The notes: generated from the sequence alone by a model not told the origin. Counted from the first letter of the stretch, positions 1 through 6,393 are shown. The stretch is 7,520 nt of DNA from Balneolales bacterium (GCA_007131535.1 SLQI01000402.1:1-7520); one strand, 5' to 3'. Numbers and translations are program-made.

Positions 1-98
1 ATCTTTTGTCCCTCTTCCTCAACCTTTTTCTTGTCCAGGTTGATGTGAAAAGGTTTCTTCTTTTTCCGGCTTAGACCGATCTTTTCAAGAAAACTCAT
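1..98 (-). CDS. Start of an unidentified lysine-rich protein (partial)
   Basis: An open frame starts at an ATG (98-96) and runs off the left edge after 32 codons. It begins MSFLEKIGLSRKKKKPFHIN and continues with a strongly charged Lys/Glu stretch. Such a short basic, hydrophilic head often precedes the first membrane segment of a membrane-anchored enzyme, for example a 7TM-HD phosphohydrolase or a SpoIIE-type phosphatase, but no domain is visible and neither identity can be claimed. It is co-directional with all other genes. The 5' leader has no strong Shine-Dalgarno and carries a perfect inverted repeat at 111-140 that ends 12 nt before the start codon. The frame is open to the edge, the codon use looks normal, and the start is the only ATG in place, so the gene is probably real; its function is unknown. 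Confidence 0.6.
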   Translation of the reverse strand, partial: MSFLEKIGLSRKKKKPFHINLDKKKVEEEGQK

Positions 99-110
99 AT
101 AATTGGCATA

Positions 111-140
111 AATCTTCTAAAACAAGGTGCTTAGAAGATT
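111..140. repeat. Perfect 10-bp inverted repeat in gene leader
   Basis: AATCTTCTAA (111-120) and TTAGAAGATT (131-140) are exact reverse complements separated by exactly 10 nt. Half-site centres are 20 bp apart, about two helical turns, which suits a dimeric regulator. In RNA of the left-edge gene it would form a 10-bp AU-rich hairpin whose 3' arm contains the purine run AGAAGA, the only weak Shine-Dalgarno-like sequence near that start. Operator or leader hairpin is inference; the repeat itself is directly visible. Confidence 0.6.
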
Positions 141-526
141 ATTTTATCCTGGTTTATAATGAGATGCAGTGGTAATGCAATTTCCGACGACGGAATGCGA
201 TGACAAAGACCCGGCTCATATTTCTGATTTTTAGTATGATAGCATATGATAGCGAACTCAGCCTTTGCTAACGTAACAAACCGAATGTAACATATTCAGG
301 AAAGATAAATTTTAAAACTCCAAGCCAGGTTCAACTTTATGTGAATAATGGTGCTACCCTTTTGCCCCCCTTTTGTTTTCCGGAAATTTTGCAAGCCTCT
401 ATTCCTGGGCAAGATTAAATATCGGGTTAGTGAAAACTCCTTAACCTTCAAACCTGGCTTTCAAGTTTAGTCTTTCAAAGCCACCTTACAGTAAAATCAT
501 TACGGCTTATTAATTTATTGTATTTG

Positions 527-564
527 ATTAAGCAGGCAGTCGATTTACTTCTATTAAGCAGCAG
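527..564. repeat. Imperfect 12/13-nt direct repeat, 26-nt period
   Basis: ATTAAGCAGGCAG (527-539) recurs as ATTAAGCAGCAG (553-564), differing by one missing G, with starts 26 nt apart. It lies about 30 nt downstream of the STAS gene stop in AT-rich noncoding DNA. It could be a pair of protein binding sites or chance in biased sequence; I see no third copy nearby. Confidence 0.35.
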
Positions 565-594
565 GTTTAAATTAAAGTTATAACTATACAATGA

Positions 595-945
595 TTAACC
601 GGGATTATTGATGTGCTCAAGGGCTGACTTGCGTCCGTCAACGGTAACGAAGATATCATCAAGCTGTGATATTTCCAGCAGCTTTTTGATACGATCGCTC
701 AAACCGCATAAGACGAACTTCCGGTCTGTATCCCGGTAAAGCCGATGAGCCATGAGTAATGCGCTCAAACCACTGGAGTCAGCAAATGATACACCTTGCA
801 AGTCCACAATCAGATGGCCTTTCTCAGAGGCATTGGCCAATAAAATAATCTGGCTTTTCAGATCCGGTGCAATCTTTGAGTCGAGCCGGTCGGTTTTAAG
901 GGTGAGAACCGAATAGCTGTCATCTTGTTCAATTTCAAACTTCAT
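595..945 (-). CDS. STAS-domain anti-anti-sigma factor-like protein
   Basis: This 116-residue protein is a complete single STAS domain of the SpoIIAA/RsbV type. The strand near residues 45-50 (LIVDLQ) runs into VSFADSSGLSALL at 52-64, the hallmark loop and helix; the DSSG serines (Ser57/Ser58) occupy the place of the phospho-acceptor in SpoIIAA and RsbV. The C-terminal half (VLCGLSDRIKKLLEISQLD, 78-96) matches the usual strand plus helix that completes the fold. In known systems the unphosphorylated form binds an anti-sigma serine kinase and frees a sigma factor, and a PP2C/SpoIIE phosphatase resets it. Neither kinase nor phosphatase is visible here, so its target is unknown. The ATG start gives the normal family length; no good Shine-Dalgarno precedes it. 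It lies 78 nt downstream of ligA and may be read through from it. A role outside sigma control is possible. Confidence 0.9.
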   Translation of the reverse strand: MKFEIEQDDSYSVLTLKTDRLDSKIAPDLKSQIILLANASEKGHLIVDLQGVSFADSSGLSALLMAHRLYRDTDRKFVLCGLSDRIKKLLEISQLDDIFVTVDGRKSALEHINNPG

Positions 946-1023
946 AAGTTAATGGGCGATGAAAGGTTAGTTATAGTATGTGTTGAGTGTAATGGTTGAA
1001 CCATCTCTTTTGGCTTCCATAAT

Positions 1024-3024
1024 CTACTGACTATTGATTATTTCCAAAAATGCATTTTCATCGATTACCGCAACTCCCAGTTTTTCGGCTTTTTCAAGCT
1101 TGCTACCGGCAGATTCACCAGCAAGTACGAAATCGGTATTCTTGCTGACCGATGAAGTAGTTTTGCCACCGTGTTCTTCAATTAATTCGGATGCCTGTTT
1201 ACGCGACAAGGTAGGCAGCGTACCGGTTAAGACAAAAGTTTTTCCAGCCAATTTCGAAGAGGTTTTTTCGGTTGTTTCGGCTTCAAGCTGTAAACCGTGT
1301 CTCTTCAGGCGCTCAATGAGTTCAAGGTTTTTGCTGTCACTAAAATACAGGCGTACAGACCCGGCGATTTTGGGACCTATCGAGTCTACTGCTGTCAAAG
1401 CCTCTTCATCTGCCCGTATTAATTCATCAATAGAGCCAAAAGCCGAGGCGAGATCTCGAGCAACTGTTGTGCCAACAAACTGAATACCCAAGGCAAAAAG
1501 CACCCGGTCAAACGGCTTCCGTTTACTGTTTTCAATTGCCTGTACCAGATTGTGAGCGCTTTTTTCTCCCATCCGTTCAAGCGGTATCAGTTGATCGGAG
1601 GTCAGCTCATACAAATCGGCGAAAGTAGTAATAAGCTCTTCGCTTACCAATTGATCGACGATCTGCTCGCCCAGGCCGTCTATATCCATAGCATCGCGGG
1701 AAGCAAAGTGCTCAATACGGCTGCGTACCTGCGGCGGACATTCCAGGTTTTCACAGCGCCAGGCCACTTCCTCCGGAAGTTTAACCAGTTTTGATCCGCA
1801 TTTCGGACAGGTTTCGGGCATTTGAAATGCTGCCTGTCGTGGTTCATCTTCCGGAGTTACCACTTTCACCACCTGCGGAATAATTTCTCCGGCTTTTTCT
1901 ACCAGAACATGATCTCCGACCCGGATATCTTTCCGCCGGATTTCATCCTCATTGTGCAGGGTGGCGCGTTTAACTGTGGTTCCGGCAAGCTCCACGGGCT
2001 TCAGTTCAGCTACCGGCGTGATGGTCCCCAGCCGGCCTACCTGCAGAGTGATATCGTTAATAGTACTCACAGCCTGCTCGGCTTCAAATTTATATGCTAT
2101 AGCCCAGCGGGGAGCTTTTGCCGTTTGACCGAGTTCACTCCTATAGCGCTCCTGATTTACTTTCACTACGACACCGTCGGTCTCAAAAGGGTAGGAATGC
2201 CTTTTTTGATCCCATTTTTCAATCAGGTTATGAACTTCGTTAATGGTTTCACAAACGTCGCGGTGTTCACAGACCGGCAGCCCTATTTCTTCCAATCTGT
2301 TCAGTTTTTGCTGCTGGGTCATGTCCGGTTCGGCATCTTCCAGCAAAAGGTCGTAAGCGAAAAAACGGATCGGGCGCTGAGCCACAATCCGGGGGTCTTG
2401 CAGTTTGAGAGTTCCGGCTGTGGCATTGCGCGGATTGGCAAATACCTGTTGACCGGCCTCCTCTCGCTCATTATTCATCCGTGCAAAATCCTCCAGGTTC
2501 ATGTAGGCTTCACCGCGTACCTCAACGATGTCTGAGATGTTATTCCTGAGTTTGAGGGGGATATCCCCTATGGTTCGAATATTCGGGGTGATGTCATCGC
2601 CGGTGGCGCCGTCGCCGCGTGTTGCCCCGAGCGTCAGTCGCCCGTCTTCATATCGAAGTCTAAGGGCCATCCCGTCGTACTTAAGTTCAACCATATAGTT
2701 AAACTCGTTATGCCCCAAAAGCTTTTTAACTCTACGGTCGAAATCGTCCAGCTCTTCAGGGCTGTAGGTGTTATCCAGGCTAAGCATGGGGACGGGATGC
2801 CGGACATTGGGAAATATTTTGGTTGGTCTGCCCCCGATCCGAACGGAAGGGGAGTCCGGAGTTTGCAGATCGTGTTCCATTTCAAGATCAAGCAACTCCT
2901 GCAAAAGCGTGTCAAATTCCCGGTCCGACATAATCGGATCCGCCTTTTGATAATAAGCTTCATTGGCTTTCTCAAGTATTTCGCGTAATTCCGCTATACG
3001 ATCCCTGGCTTTAATTTTATCCAT
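1024..3024 (-). CDS. ligA: NAD-dependent DNA ligase LigA
   Basis: Seals 3'-OH/5'-phosphate nicks in duplex DNA during replication and repair, using NAD+ to adenylate the enzyme; cytosolic. At 666 residues it is full length for bacterial LigA and all domains are present in order. Domain Ia carries the YY pair (24-25) and SLDNTY (82-87). The nucleotidyltransferase domain has the active-site motif KYDG, with Lys115 as the adenylated residue, followed by TRGDGATGDD (135-144), ETDGVVVKVN (281-290) and KAPRWAIAYKF (303-313). The OB fold follows, then a four-cysteine zinc site (Cys406, 409, 424, 429), the helix-hairpin-helix region (about 440-580), and a C-terminal BRCT domain (about 589-666, with KTFVLTGTL). 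The ATG start is preceded by AGGGTGA about 5 nt upstream, one of the better ribosome sites here. A 322-nt noncoding region with two palindromes lies upstream, so it probably has its own promoter. Nothing is truncated. Confidence 0.98.
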   Translation of the reverse strand: MDKIKARDRIAELREILEKANEAYYQKADPIMSDREFDTLLQELLDLEMEHDLQTPDSPSVRIGGRPTKIFPNVRHPVPMLSLDNTYSPEELDDFDRRVKKLLGHNEFNYMVELKYDGMALRLRYEDGRLTLGATRGDGATGDDITPNIRTIGDIPLKLRNNISDIVEVRGEAYMNLEDFARMNNEREEAGQQVFANPRNATAGTLKLQDPRIVAQRPIRFFAYDLLLEDAEPDMTQQQKLNRLEEIGLPVCEHRDVCETINEVHNLIEKWDQKRHSYPFETDGVVVKVNQERYRSELGQTAKAPRWAIAYKFEAEQAVSTINDITLQVGRLGTITPVAELKPVELAGTTVKRATLHNEDEIRRKDIRVGDHVLVEKAGEIIPQVVKVVTPEDEPRQAAFQMPETCPKCGSKLVKLPEEVAWRCENLECPPQVRSRIEHFASRDAMDIDGLGEQIVDQLVSEELITTFADLYELTSDQLIPLERMGEKSAHNLVQAIENSKRKPFDRVLFALGIQFVGTTVARDLASAFGSIDELIRADEEALTAVDSIGPKIAGSVRLYFSDSKNLELIERLKRHGLQLEAETTEKTSSKLAGKTFVLTGTLPTLSRKQASELIEEHGGKTTSSVSKNTDFVLAGESAGSKLEKAEKLGVAVIDENAFLEIINSQ

Positions 3025-3082
3025 TGTTCACCCTGGTCCGAAAATCAATAATAATTTAGAAAGTTAAATGTGGGCAAAAGTG

Positions 3083-3106
3083 TTAAAGTTGCTTCAGCAA
3101 GTTTAA
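3083..3106. repeat. 24-bp imperfect palindrome upstream of ligA
   Basis: Left arm TTAAA-G-TTGCT, 2-nt centre TC, right arm AGCAA-G-TTTAA: ten of eleven positions pair, with one G/G mismatch. It ends about 60 nt upstream of the ligA ATG, where a promoter or operator is expected. The tight centre and symmetric AT-rich ends look more like a dimer-binding operator than a terminator; on the minus strand no T-run follows. Confidence 0.5.
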
Positions 3107-3129
3107 GAAATTACTCATACGACGACACA

Positions 3130-3146
3130 GAAAACAAGCTGTTTTC
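3130..3146. repeat. Perfect 7-3-7 inverted repeat upstream of ligA
   Basis: GAAAACA (3130-3136) and TGTTTTC (3140-3146) are exact reverse complements around AGC. The 17-bp shape is typical of helix-turn-helix dimer operators. It sits about 105-120 nt upstream of the ligA ATG and 24 bp from the neighbouring palindrome. Its function is inferred; no regulator is identified. Confidence 0.45.
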
Positions 3147-3346
3147 ATGAATGTTTAGCTTTTAGCCATTACCGAAAAGTCCGGGTAGAAGATAGTTTGC
3201 GCTGCTTCTGATGTATTGTGAATTGCGGGGAGAGCCAATGCCCGGCTGCATCGCAAAATTGAGGATGAATGCAATTGTAGCTGTTATTGTGATGATTTAT
3301 TTACTTCATCACCGGTATAACTTTCCAAATGAAATGTCAGATCAAC

Positions 3347-4600
3347 TTAATCCAGGTCCGGCTCAATCACATCAGCCGGGAAATTATAATCCTGATATTG
3401 ATCTTCGGATGCCGGTTGTGTGAAGATGGCATCTTCCTGGAATAAACTACGAGTAAGGACGACAAACCCATCCTCATTGAGATAGTCCATGAACTCATCT
3501 ACGGGGTGCCCGTTAAACATAACCCCCATGCGGTTAAAGTTGCCGGTGAACTGAATTTCATCCACAAAATTGATTGCAATCCCCTGGCCTTCTTCCACCC
3601 AGTAAGGTCGTAAAGTATGATCCGCATCAGAGCGAACCCTTACAGGTTCCAGCACGCCATCGGCGCCGTGAAGGATCAGCTGGAGCGTATCCGGCAGGGT
3701 TTCCGGCTCAGCTGTTTCAGCGGTTTCTGTAAAACCCGGGGCTTCAGCTTCACTTAACTCCTCCGTTTCCTCTTGCTGTTGTTCAGGTTCGTCGTTATCA
3801 ACGAGAGTGTCGGGAAGTGAGGGAATGCCTTCGGTATCCGGTACTTCAGTATCGGCCGGTTCACTTGTGTCGGTTACATCACTTAAAGTTGATCCGAGTG
3901 ATCCCAGTGCTCCCGAACCGAAGTAAATCGCGCTTCCGATACCGAGAATCACGATGACTGTAGCAGCTATTCCCACCGGCATCATGGGCTTCTTGCCTAC
4001 AGGTTCGGCTTTCCGGACGGTATTGGCCCAGTCTACATTGGTTACATTGGGCCGGTCGGTTATGGTTTGATTATGCTCTCGATTGGGGTCCGGCTTATCC
4101 ATTTCGTCCGGGATATCTATAGAGCTGGTTGCCGGAGTTCTTTTTACTTGCTGATCCTTTTTTTCAATTTCCCCTTCACTTGCACTTTTTTTTCCGCTCT
4201 TAGAGGAATCCTTAGCAGAAGCCCCCGGAGCGCTACCCCGCCGTGTACTCAGTTTTGGCCGTTCGCCTTCATTCTGATCATCCACAGCAGACGACTTTGG
4301 TGAAGGCTCACCCGGAACGGGCTGTTTCAGGTACTTTTTGCTGATTAATCCGTCATAACTGCCGATTTCCTGATCGTCAAGCGCTTTAACAATATCATCA
4401 TCCGCAATGCCGAGGGCTTTGGCATACGTGCGTATAAAGCTTCGAAGATATGGTTTGCCTTTCTCATGATGCTCGAATATGGAGCCATCTTCTACAGCCT
4501 CAATAGTCTGGATATCTATTCGCGTTTTTTCGTAGATATCCTGAATTGAAAGTTTGCGTTCTTTTCTGAGCGCACAAAGCTCTTTTGAGAGTGATGACAT
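3347..4600 (-). CDS. RodZ-like helix-turn-helix transmembrane protein
   Basis: A 417-residue bitopic protein with RodZ architecture. Residues 3-75 form a Cro/C1-like helix-turn-helix, including the conserved RodZ stretch KPYLRSFIRTYAKALGI (49-65). A polar linker rich in Ser, Lys and Pro (about 92-205) leads to one membrane helix (about 207-228, PVGIAATVIVILGIGSAIYF). Outside the membrane is a very acidic, low-complexity spacer (about 241-303), then a compact C-terminal domain (about 304-395) in the place of the RodZ DUF4115 domain. In model bacteria RodZ links MreB to the wall-elongation machinery and sets rod shape; the helix-turn-helix there binds MreB, not DNA. The N-terminal match is strong, but the C-terminal domain is recognised only by position and strand-rich character. 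It follows comF by 93 nt. The ATG has no clear Shine-Dalgarno. Many Bacteroidota proteins of this type are annotated only as helix-turn-helix proteins. Confidence 0.85.
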   Translation of the reverse strand: MSSLSKELCALRKERKLSIQDIYEKTRIDIQTIEAVEDGSIFEHHEKGKPYLRSFIRTYAKALGIADDDIVKALDDQEIGSYDGLISKKYLKQPVPGEPSPKSSAVDDQNEGERPKLSTRRGSAPGASAKDSSKSGKKSASEGEIEKKDQQVKRTPATSSIDIPDEMDKPDPNREHNQTITDRPNVTNVDWANTVRKAEPVGKKPMMPVGIAATVIVILGIGSAIYFGSGALGSLGSTLSDVTDTSEPADTEVPDTEGIPSLPDTLVDNDEPEQQQEETEELSEAEAPGFTETAETAEPETLPDTLQLILHGADGVLEPVRVRSDADHTLRPYWVEEGQGIAINFVDEIQFTGNFNRMGVMFNGHPVDEFMDYLNEDGFVVLTRSLFQEDAIFTQPASEDQYQDYNFPADVIEPDLD

Positions 4601-4693
4601 TATTGCAGGGGATATAAATGGTTTGAACCTCTGTGAATTACAGGCCAGTCAACAGGCGAATTTTGCGGAGGTATAGTGGTAAAATTTTCGAAC

Positions 4694-5371
4694 TTATGCA
4701 ACCCCAATCGTGTAGATATATATACCATTAACCTTGGTACAGCTAATAGTTTCCGCAAGTTGATAAGTCGTTGCACCGGTTGTGAATACATCATCTATTA
4801 TGATGATTTTATGGTTGGCCAATTCCTCTTTGTTCCTAACGGTGAACACGCCCTGCATATTCTTATGCCTTTGTTCCATACTAAAGCCGGTTTGGGTACG
4901 GGTGTAGCGATTTCGGATGATGCAATCCCCGGAACAAACCGGAACCCCGGTTTCCTCGGAAAATCCTATCGCAATTTGCTCAGCCTGGTTATAACCACGC
5001 TGCCAGTATTTACCCCAATGCAGCGGTACCGGAACAAGCTTCCATTTAATCCGGGGGACATGCCACCTGCTGAAACGCCACTTTCGGCCCAACAGCCTTC
5101 CGCACTGTATGCCGACATTTCGCTGTCCCTGATATTTCAGCTTCATCAGCAGAGTTTGCAAATGTCCTTTTTTGTCATATTTCCACAAGGCATCCTGAAC
5201 ATTTATAAACTCCGGAGGAAGGTGGCCCGGACAGCTGGGCTTTTCGTCAGGATTTGCCGGCTCAAAAGCATATTCCAGGCAGTAATCACATAGCATGCGG
5301 TCGGCCATGGTGTTTTGGCCACATACTATACACACCGGTGGAAATAATATGGACTCAAGGTAGGTTTTCAT
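4694..5371 (-). CDS. comF: ComF-family amidophosphoribosyltransferase-like protein
   Basis: A 225-residue protein of the ComF/GntX family, normal length, expected in the cytosol. The N-terminus reads SILFPPVCIVCG, with a zinc-finger cysteine set Cys14, Cys17, Cys28, Cys31. The type I phosphoribosyltransferase domain follows: LVPVPLHWGKYWQRGYNQAE (112-131), the family stretch RTQTGFSMEQRHKNMQGVF (158-176), and the PRPP loop IIIIDDVFTTGAT (189-201) with its acidic pair Asp193-Asp194. In naturally competent bacteria ComF is needed for DNA uptake, where it is thought to act at the inner membrane with the ComEC/ComFA machinery; in others its role is unclear and its enzymatic substrate is unproven. 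The ATG is chosen because the frame upstream has no ATG, GTG or TTG before a stop and because the family begins just before FPPxCxxC. The start codon lies in an inverted repeat. A TATAAT at 5433-5428 about 55 nt upstream is a possible -10. Confidence 0.95.
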   Translation of the reverse strand: MKTYLESILFPPVCIVCGQNTMADRMLCDYCLEYAFEPANPDEKPSCPGHLPPEFINVQDALWKYDKKGHLQTLLMKLKYQGQRNVGIQCGRLLGRKWRFSRWHVPRIKWKLVPVPLHWGKYWQRGYNQAEQIAIGFSEETGVPVCSGDCIIRNRYTRTQTGFSMEQRHKNMQGVFTVRNKEELANHKIIIIDDVFTTGATTYQLAETISCTKVNGIYIYTIGVA

Positions 5372-5386
5372 ATCATCAATGATATG
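5369..5386. repeat. Perfect 8-2-8 inverted repeat over the comF start codon
   Basis: CATATCAT (5369-5376) and ATGATATG (5379-5386) are exact reverse complements around CA. The comF ATG is the outer triplet of one arm, so pairing in the mRNA would bury the start codon, and a protein bound to the DNA would sit at the start of the gene. The same bases also encode ATG-ATA-TGA, a two-codon ORF whose stop overlaps the comF start. No Shine-Dalgarno is visible. Regulation is inference. Confidence 0.55.
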
Positions 5387-5514
5387 AGCGCCGGTAATGC
5401 CAACCCTTACATGAATATCCGGATAAGATTATAAAAAAATGTTTATTTGGAATACAGCATCCCTTACTATCTATCCAAACCCAATTCAACCCGGTTTCAA
5501 TGTTCAAGTTATGA

Positions 5515-6393
5515 TCACCCTTTCATCATCCAGTCATTATGGGCTGTAAATCCCTTTCCCTCAAAGATCTGGTCAAATAAATCAAGAGCAGCTTTTTTTG
5601 AGAACAGTCCGGTGCGAACCAACGGCCAGCGGTTAACGTGATCGCGTTTGACAATCCTGGAAACCGATGCCGGAATGGAGCTGTGTCCGAGTGCGGTCAG
5701 TACACAGACCCGGTGAAATCCCCCGGAAACATACCAAACCCGTTCTCCCGATTCATTTACCATCAACGTTGCCCCGATGCCGCCGTCTTTATAGTGCTCC
5801 GGCCGGTATCCTTGCGACTCAACAGAGCTAAGCAGGCATTCCAGTTTACGAGCTTCGGACTCCAGTTTCGCTTCATCCGCAAGCGGATAAGACGCACCTC
5901 CCTGCCAGGCGTCCAGATTCAGCCCGTCTCTTTGGTTTTCATGCAGGGTCTCCCGGTTTTTATGTTCAATATTCTGTTTGATGGATTGTTTAACCCAGGG
6001 ATAGACGATAAGCCAGGGGGGAGCTTCATCCAATTCCGGAACCGTACCGGGTGGCAGTCCGAGCCGTTGCGCGCAATTGGTTATAGGTACATGATTTTTA
6101 TAATCTCCAAGTGTAGTGCGAATGAGTTGAAAGCGTTCGGCTTTTGGTCCTTGAAGGGCTTGCGACAATGCTTTCACATAATAGTGACCCTGTGGCGACA
6201 ACTTGTGCACCACAATTCTTCCTTGAGTCACCGGCAGCTTTGCGCACGTGCGACGTAATAAAAGCGTGTTACGGAAGATCCGCATTCTACTGAGTGACTC
6301 AGGGTTCGAATAAACCGGTTCCCTTGCATTCAGAATTGATCGGAGGGGATTCAGAATCTGTGACGAAATGCTATGTAGGAGTCTATTTACCAT
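5515..6393 (-). CDS. Unknown protein with ParB/Srx-like GGFHR motif
   Basis: I do not recognise this 292-residue soluble-looking protein. Its N-terminal 60 residues are rich in Arg and Leu and basic. The middle has PPWLIVYPWVKQS (125-137) and a polar, charged helical stretch (about 136-190). Residues 224-242, GGFHRVCVLTALGHSSIPA, resemble the ParB/sulfiredoxin-like pattern in which a Gly-x-His/Arg-Arg helix is followed by ALG and IPV. It ends with NRWPLVRTGLFSKKAALDLF (254-273), a tail I associate with small ParB-like proteins of polysaccharide clusters. The likeness is by eye and partial, so no enzymatic activity is claimed. It starts at an ATG without Shine-Dalgarno, 60 nt after the flippase gene and 143 nt before comF. 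Context suggests a role in envelope polysaccharide synthesis or its control, possibly nucleotide-dependent. Length and codon use look like an intact gene. Confidence 0.7.
   Translation of the reverse strand: MVNRLLHSISSQILNPLRSILNAREPVYSNPESLSRMRIFRNTLLLRRTCAKLPVTQGRIVVHKLSPQGHYYVKALSQALQGPKAERFQLIRTTLGDYKNHVPITNCAQRLGLPPGTVPELDEAPPWLIVYPWVKQSIKQNIEHKNRETLHENQRDGLNLDAWQGGASYPLADEAKLESEARKLECLLSSVESQGYRPEHYKDGGIGATLMVNESGERVWYVSGGFHRVCVLTALGHSSIPASVSRIVKRDHVNRWPLVRTGLFSKKAALDLFDQIFEGKGFTAHNDWMMKG

Larger units (their letters stand above)
99..594. other. AT-rich noncoding region with short repeats
   Basis: About 500 nt between the STAS gene stop and the next gene start contain no convincing ORF, tRNA or rRNA. 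What can be seen is: a perfect 10-bp inverted repeat with 10-nt spacer (111-140); a short stem TTCCG-ACGA-CGGAA (182-195); a tandem near-repeat of TATGATAGC around 235-254; an inverted pair AAGCCAGGTT (322-331) and AACCTGGCTT (451-460), each lying just after a copy of AAAACTCC (314-321, 433-440), immediately for the first and 10 nt later for the second; a tandem CCCTTTTG pair (357-364, 368-375); a palindrome TTTCCGGAAA (377-386); a direct repeat pair at 527-564; and a palindrome AGTTATAACT (576-585) 9 nt past the STAS stop. It presumably holds the 3' end of the STAS transcript and the promoter of the left-edge gene, but I cannot place a consensus promoter or an intrinsic terminator. Confidence 0.6.
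3025..3346. other. Noncoding region upstream of ligA
   Basis: The 322 nt between the RodZ-like gene stop and the ligA start contain no minus-strand ORF. Two strong inverted repeats (3083-3106 and 3130-3146) and a weaker interrupted stem (TTGCG 3223-3227 with CGCAA 3252-3256, enclosing AGCC 3233-3236 with GGCT 3244-3247) are visible. None is followed by a T-run in the minus-strand direction, so no intrinsic terminator can be called for the RodZ-like transcript. A ligA promoter is expected here; a -7 like CACTTTTG (one mismatch to the Bacteroidota TAnnTTTG) lies just downstream of the first palindrome, but its TTG partner is badly spaced. Confidence 0.5.

Noticed and set aside
154..219. 21-codon minus-strand ORF whose VIAFRRRK resembles the VIAFHNRK near the flippase C-terminus, with similar underlying bases
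   Set aside because: It suggested a degraded flippase fragment, but the match covers only about 26 nt at roughly 20 identities; a rough estimate says one such match is expected by chance in this window. No further flippase-like sequence lies upstream.
967..1020. 17-codon minus-strand ORF between ligA and the STAS gene (MEAKRDGSTITLNTYYN)
   Set aside because: It begins 3 nt after the ligA stop, but has no ribosome site of its own and is too short to judge; it may be only a chance frame or a coupling leader.
1034..2988. Several open frames of 60-237 codons overlapping ligA, five on the plus strand and one in another minus-strand frame (2634-2975)
   Set aside because: All overlap ligA, which is fully supported by motifs; their translations are low in recognisable domains and biased in composition as expected of shadow frames.
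3223..3256. Interrupted stem-loop as terminator of the RodZ-like gene
   Set aside because: Mismatches break the stem and no T-run follows on the minus strand, so an intrinsic terminator cannot be supported.
3211..3423. Plus-strand 70-codon ORF with a hydrophobic segment (MNAIVAVIVMIYLLHH)
   Set aside because: About half of it is antisense to the end of the RodZ-like gene, its first start has no ribosome site, and an inner ATG (3265) has GAGG directly abutting it with no spacing. A small membrane protein is possible but not supported.
4676..5293. 205-codon plus-strand ORF antisense to comF, and the 206-codon one at 5638-6258
   Set aside because: Both are mirror frames of well-supported minus-strand genes and have no domain or start signals.
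5372..5427. Open frame continuing upstream of the comF ATG in frame (reads ...HVRVGITGAHIIDD)
   Set aside because: It contains no ATG, GTG or TTG before the stop, and ComF proteins normally begin just before the FPPxCxxC motif, so the ATG at 5371 is kept.
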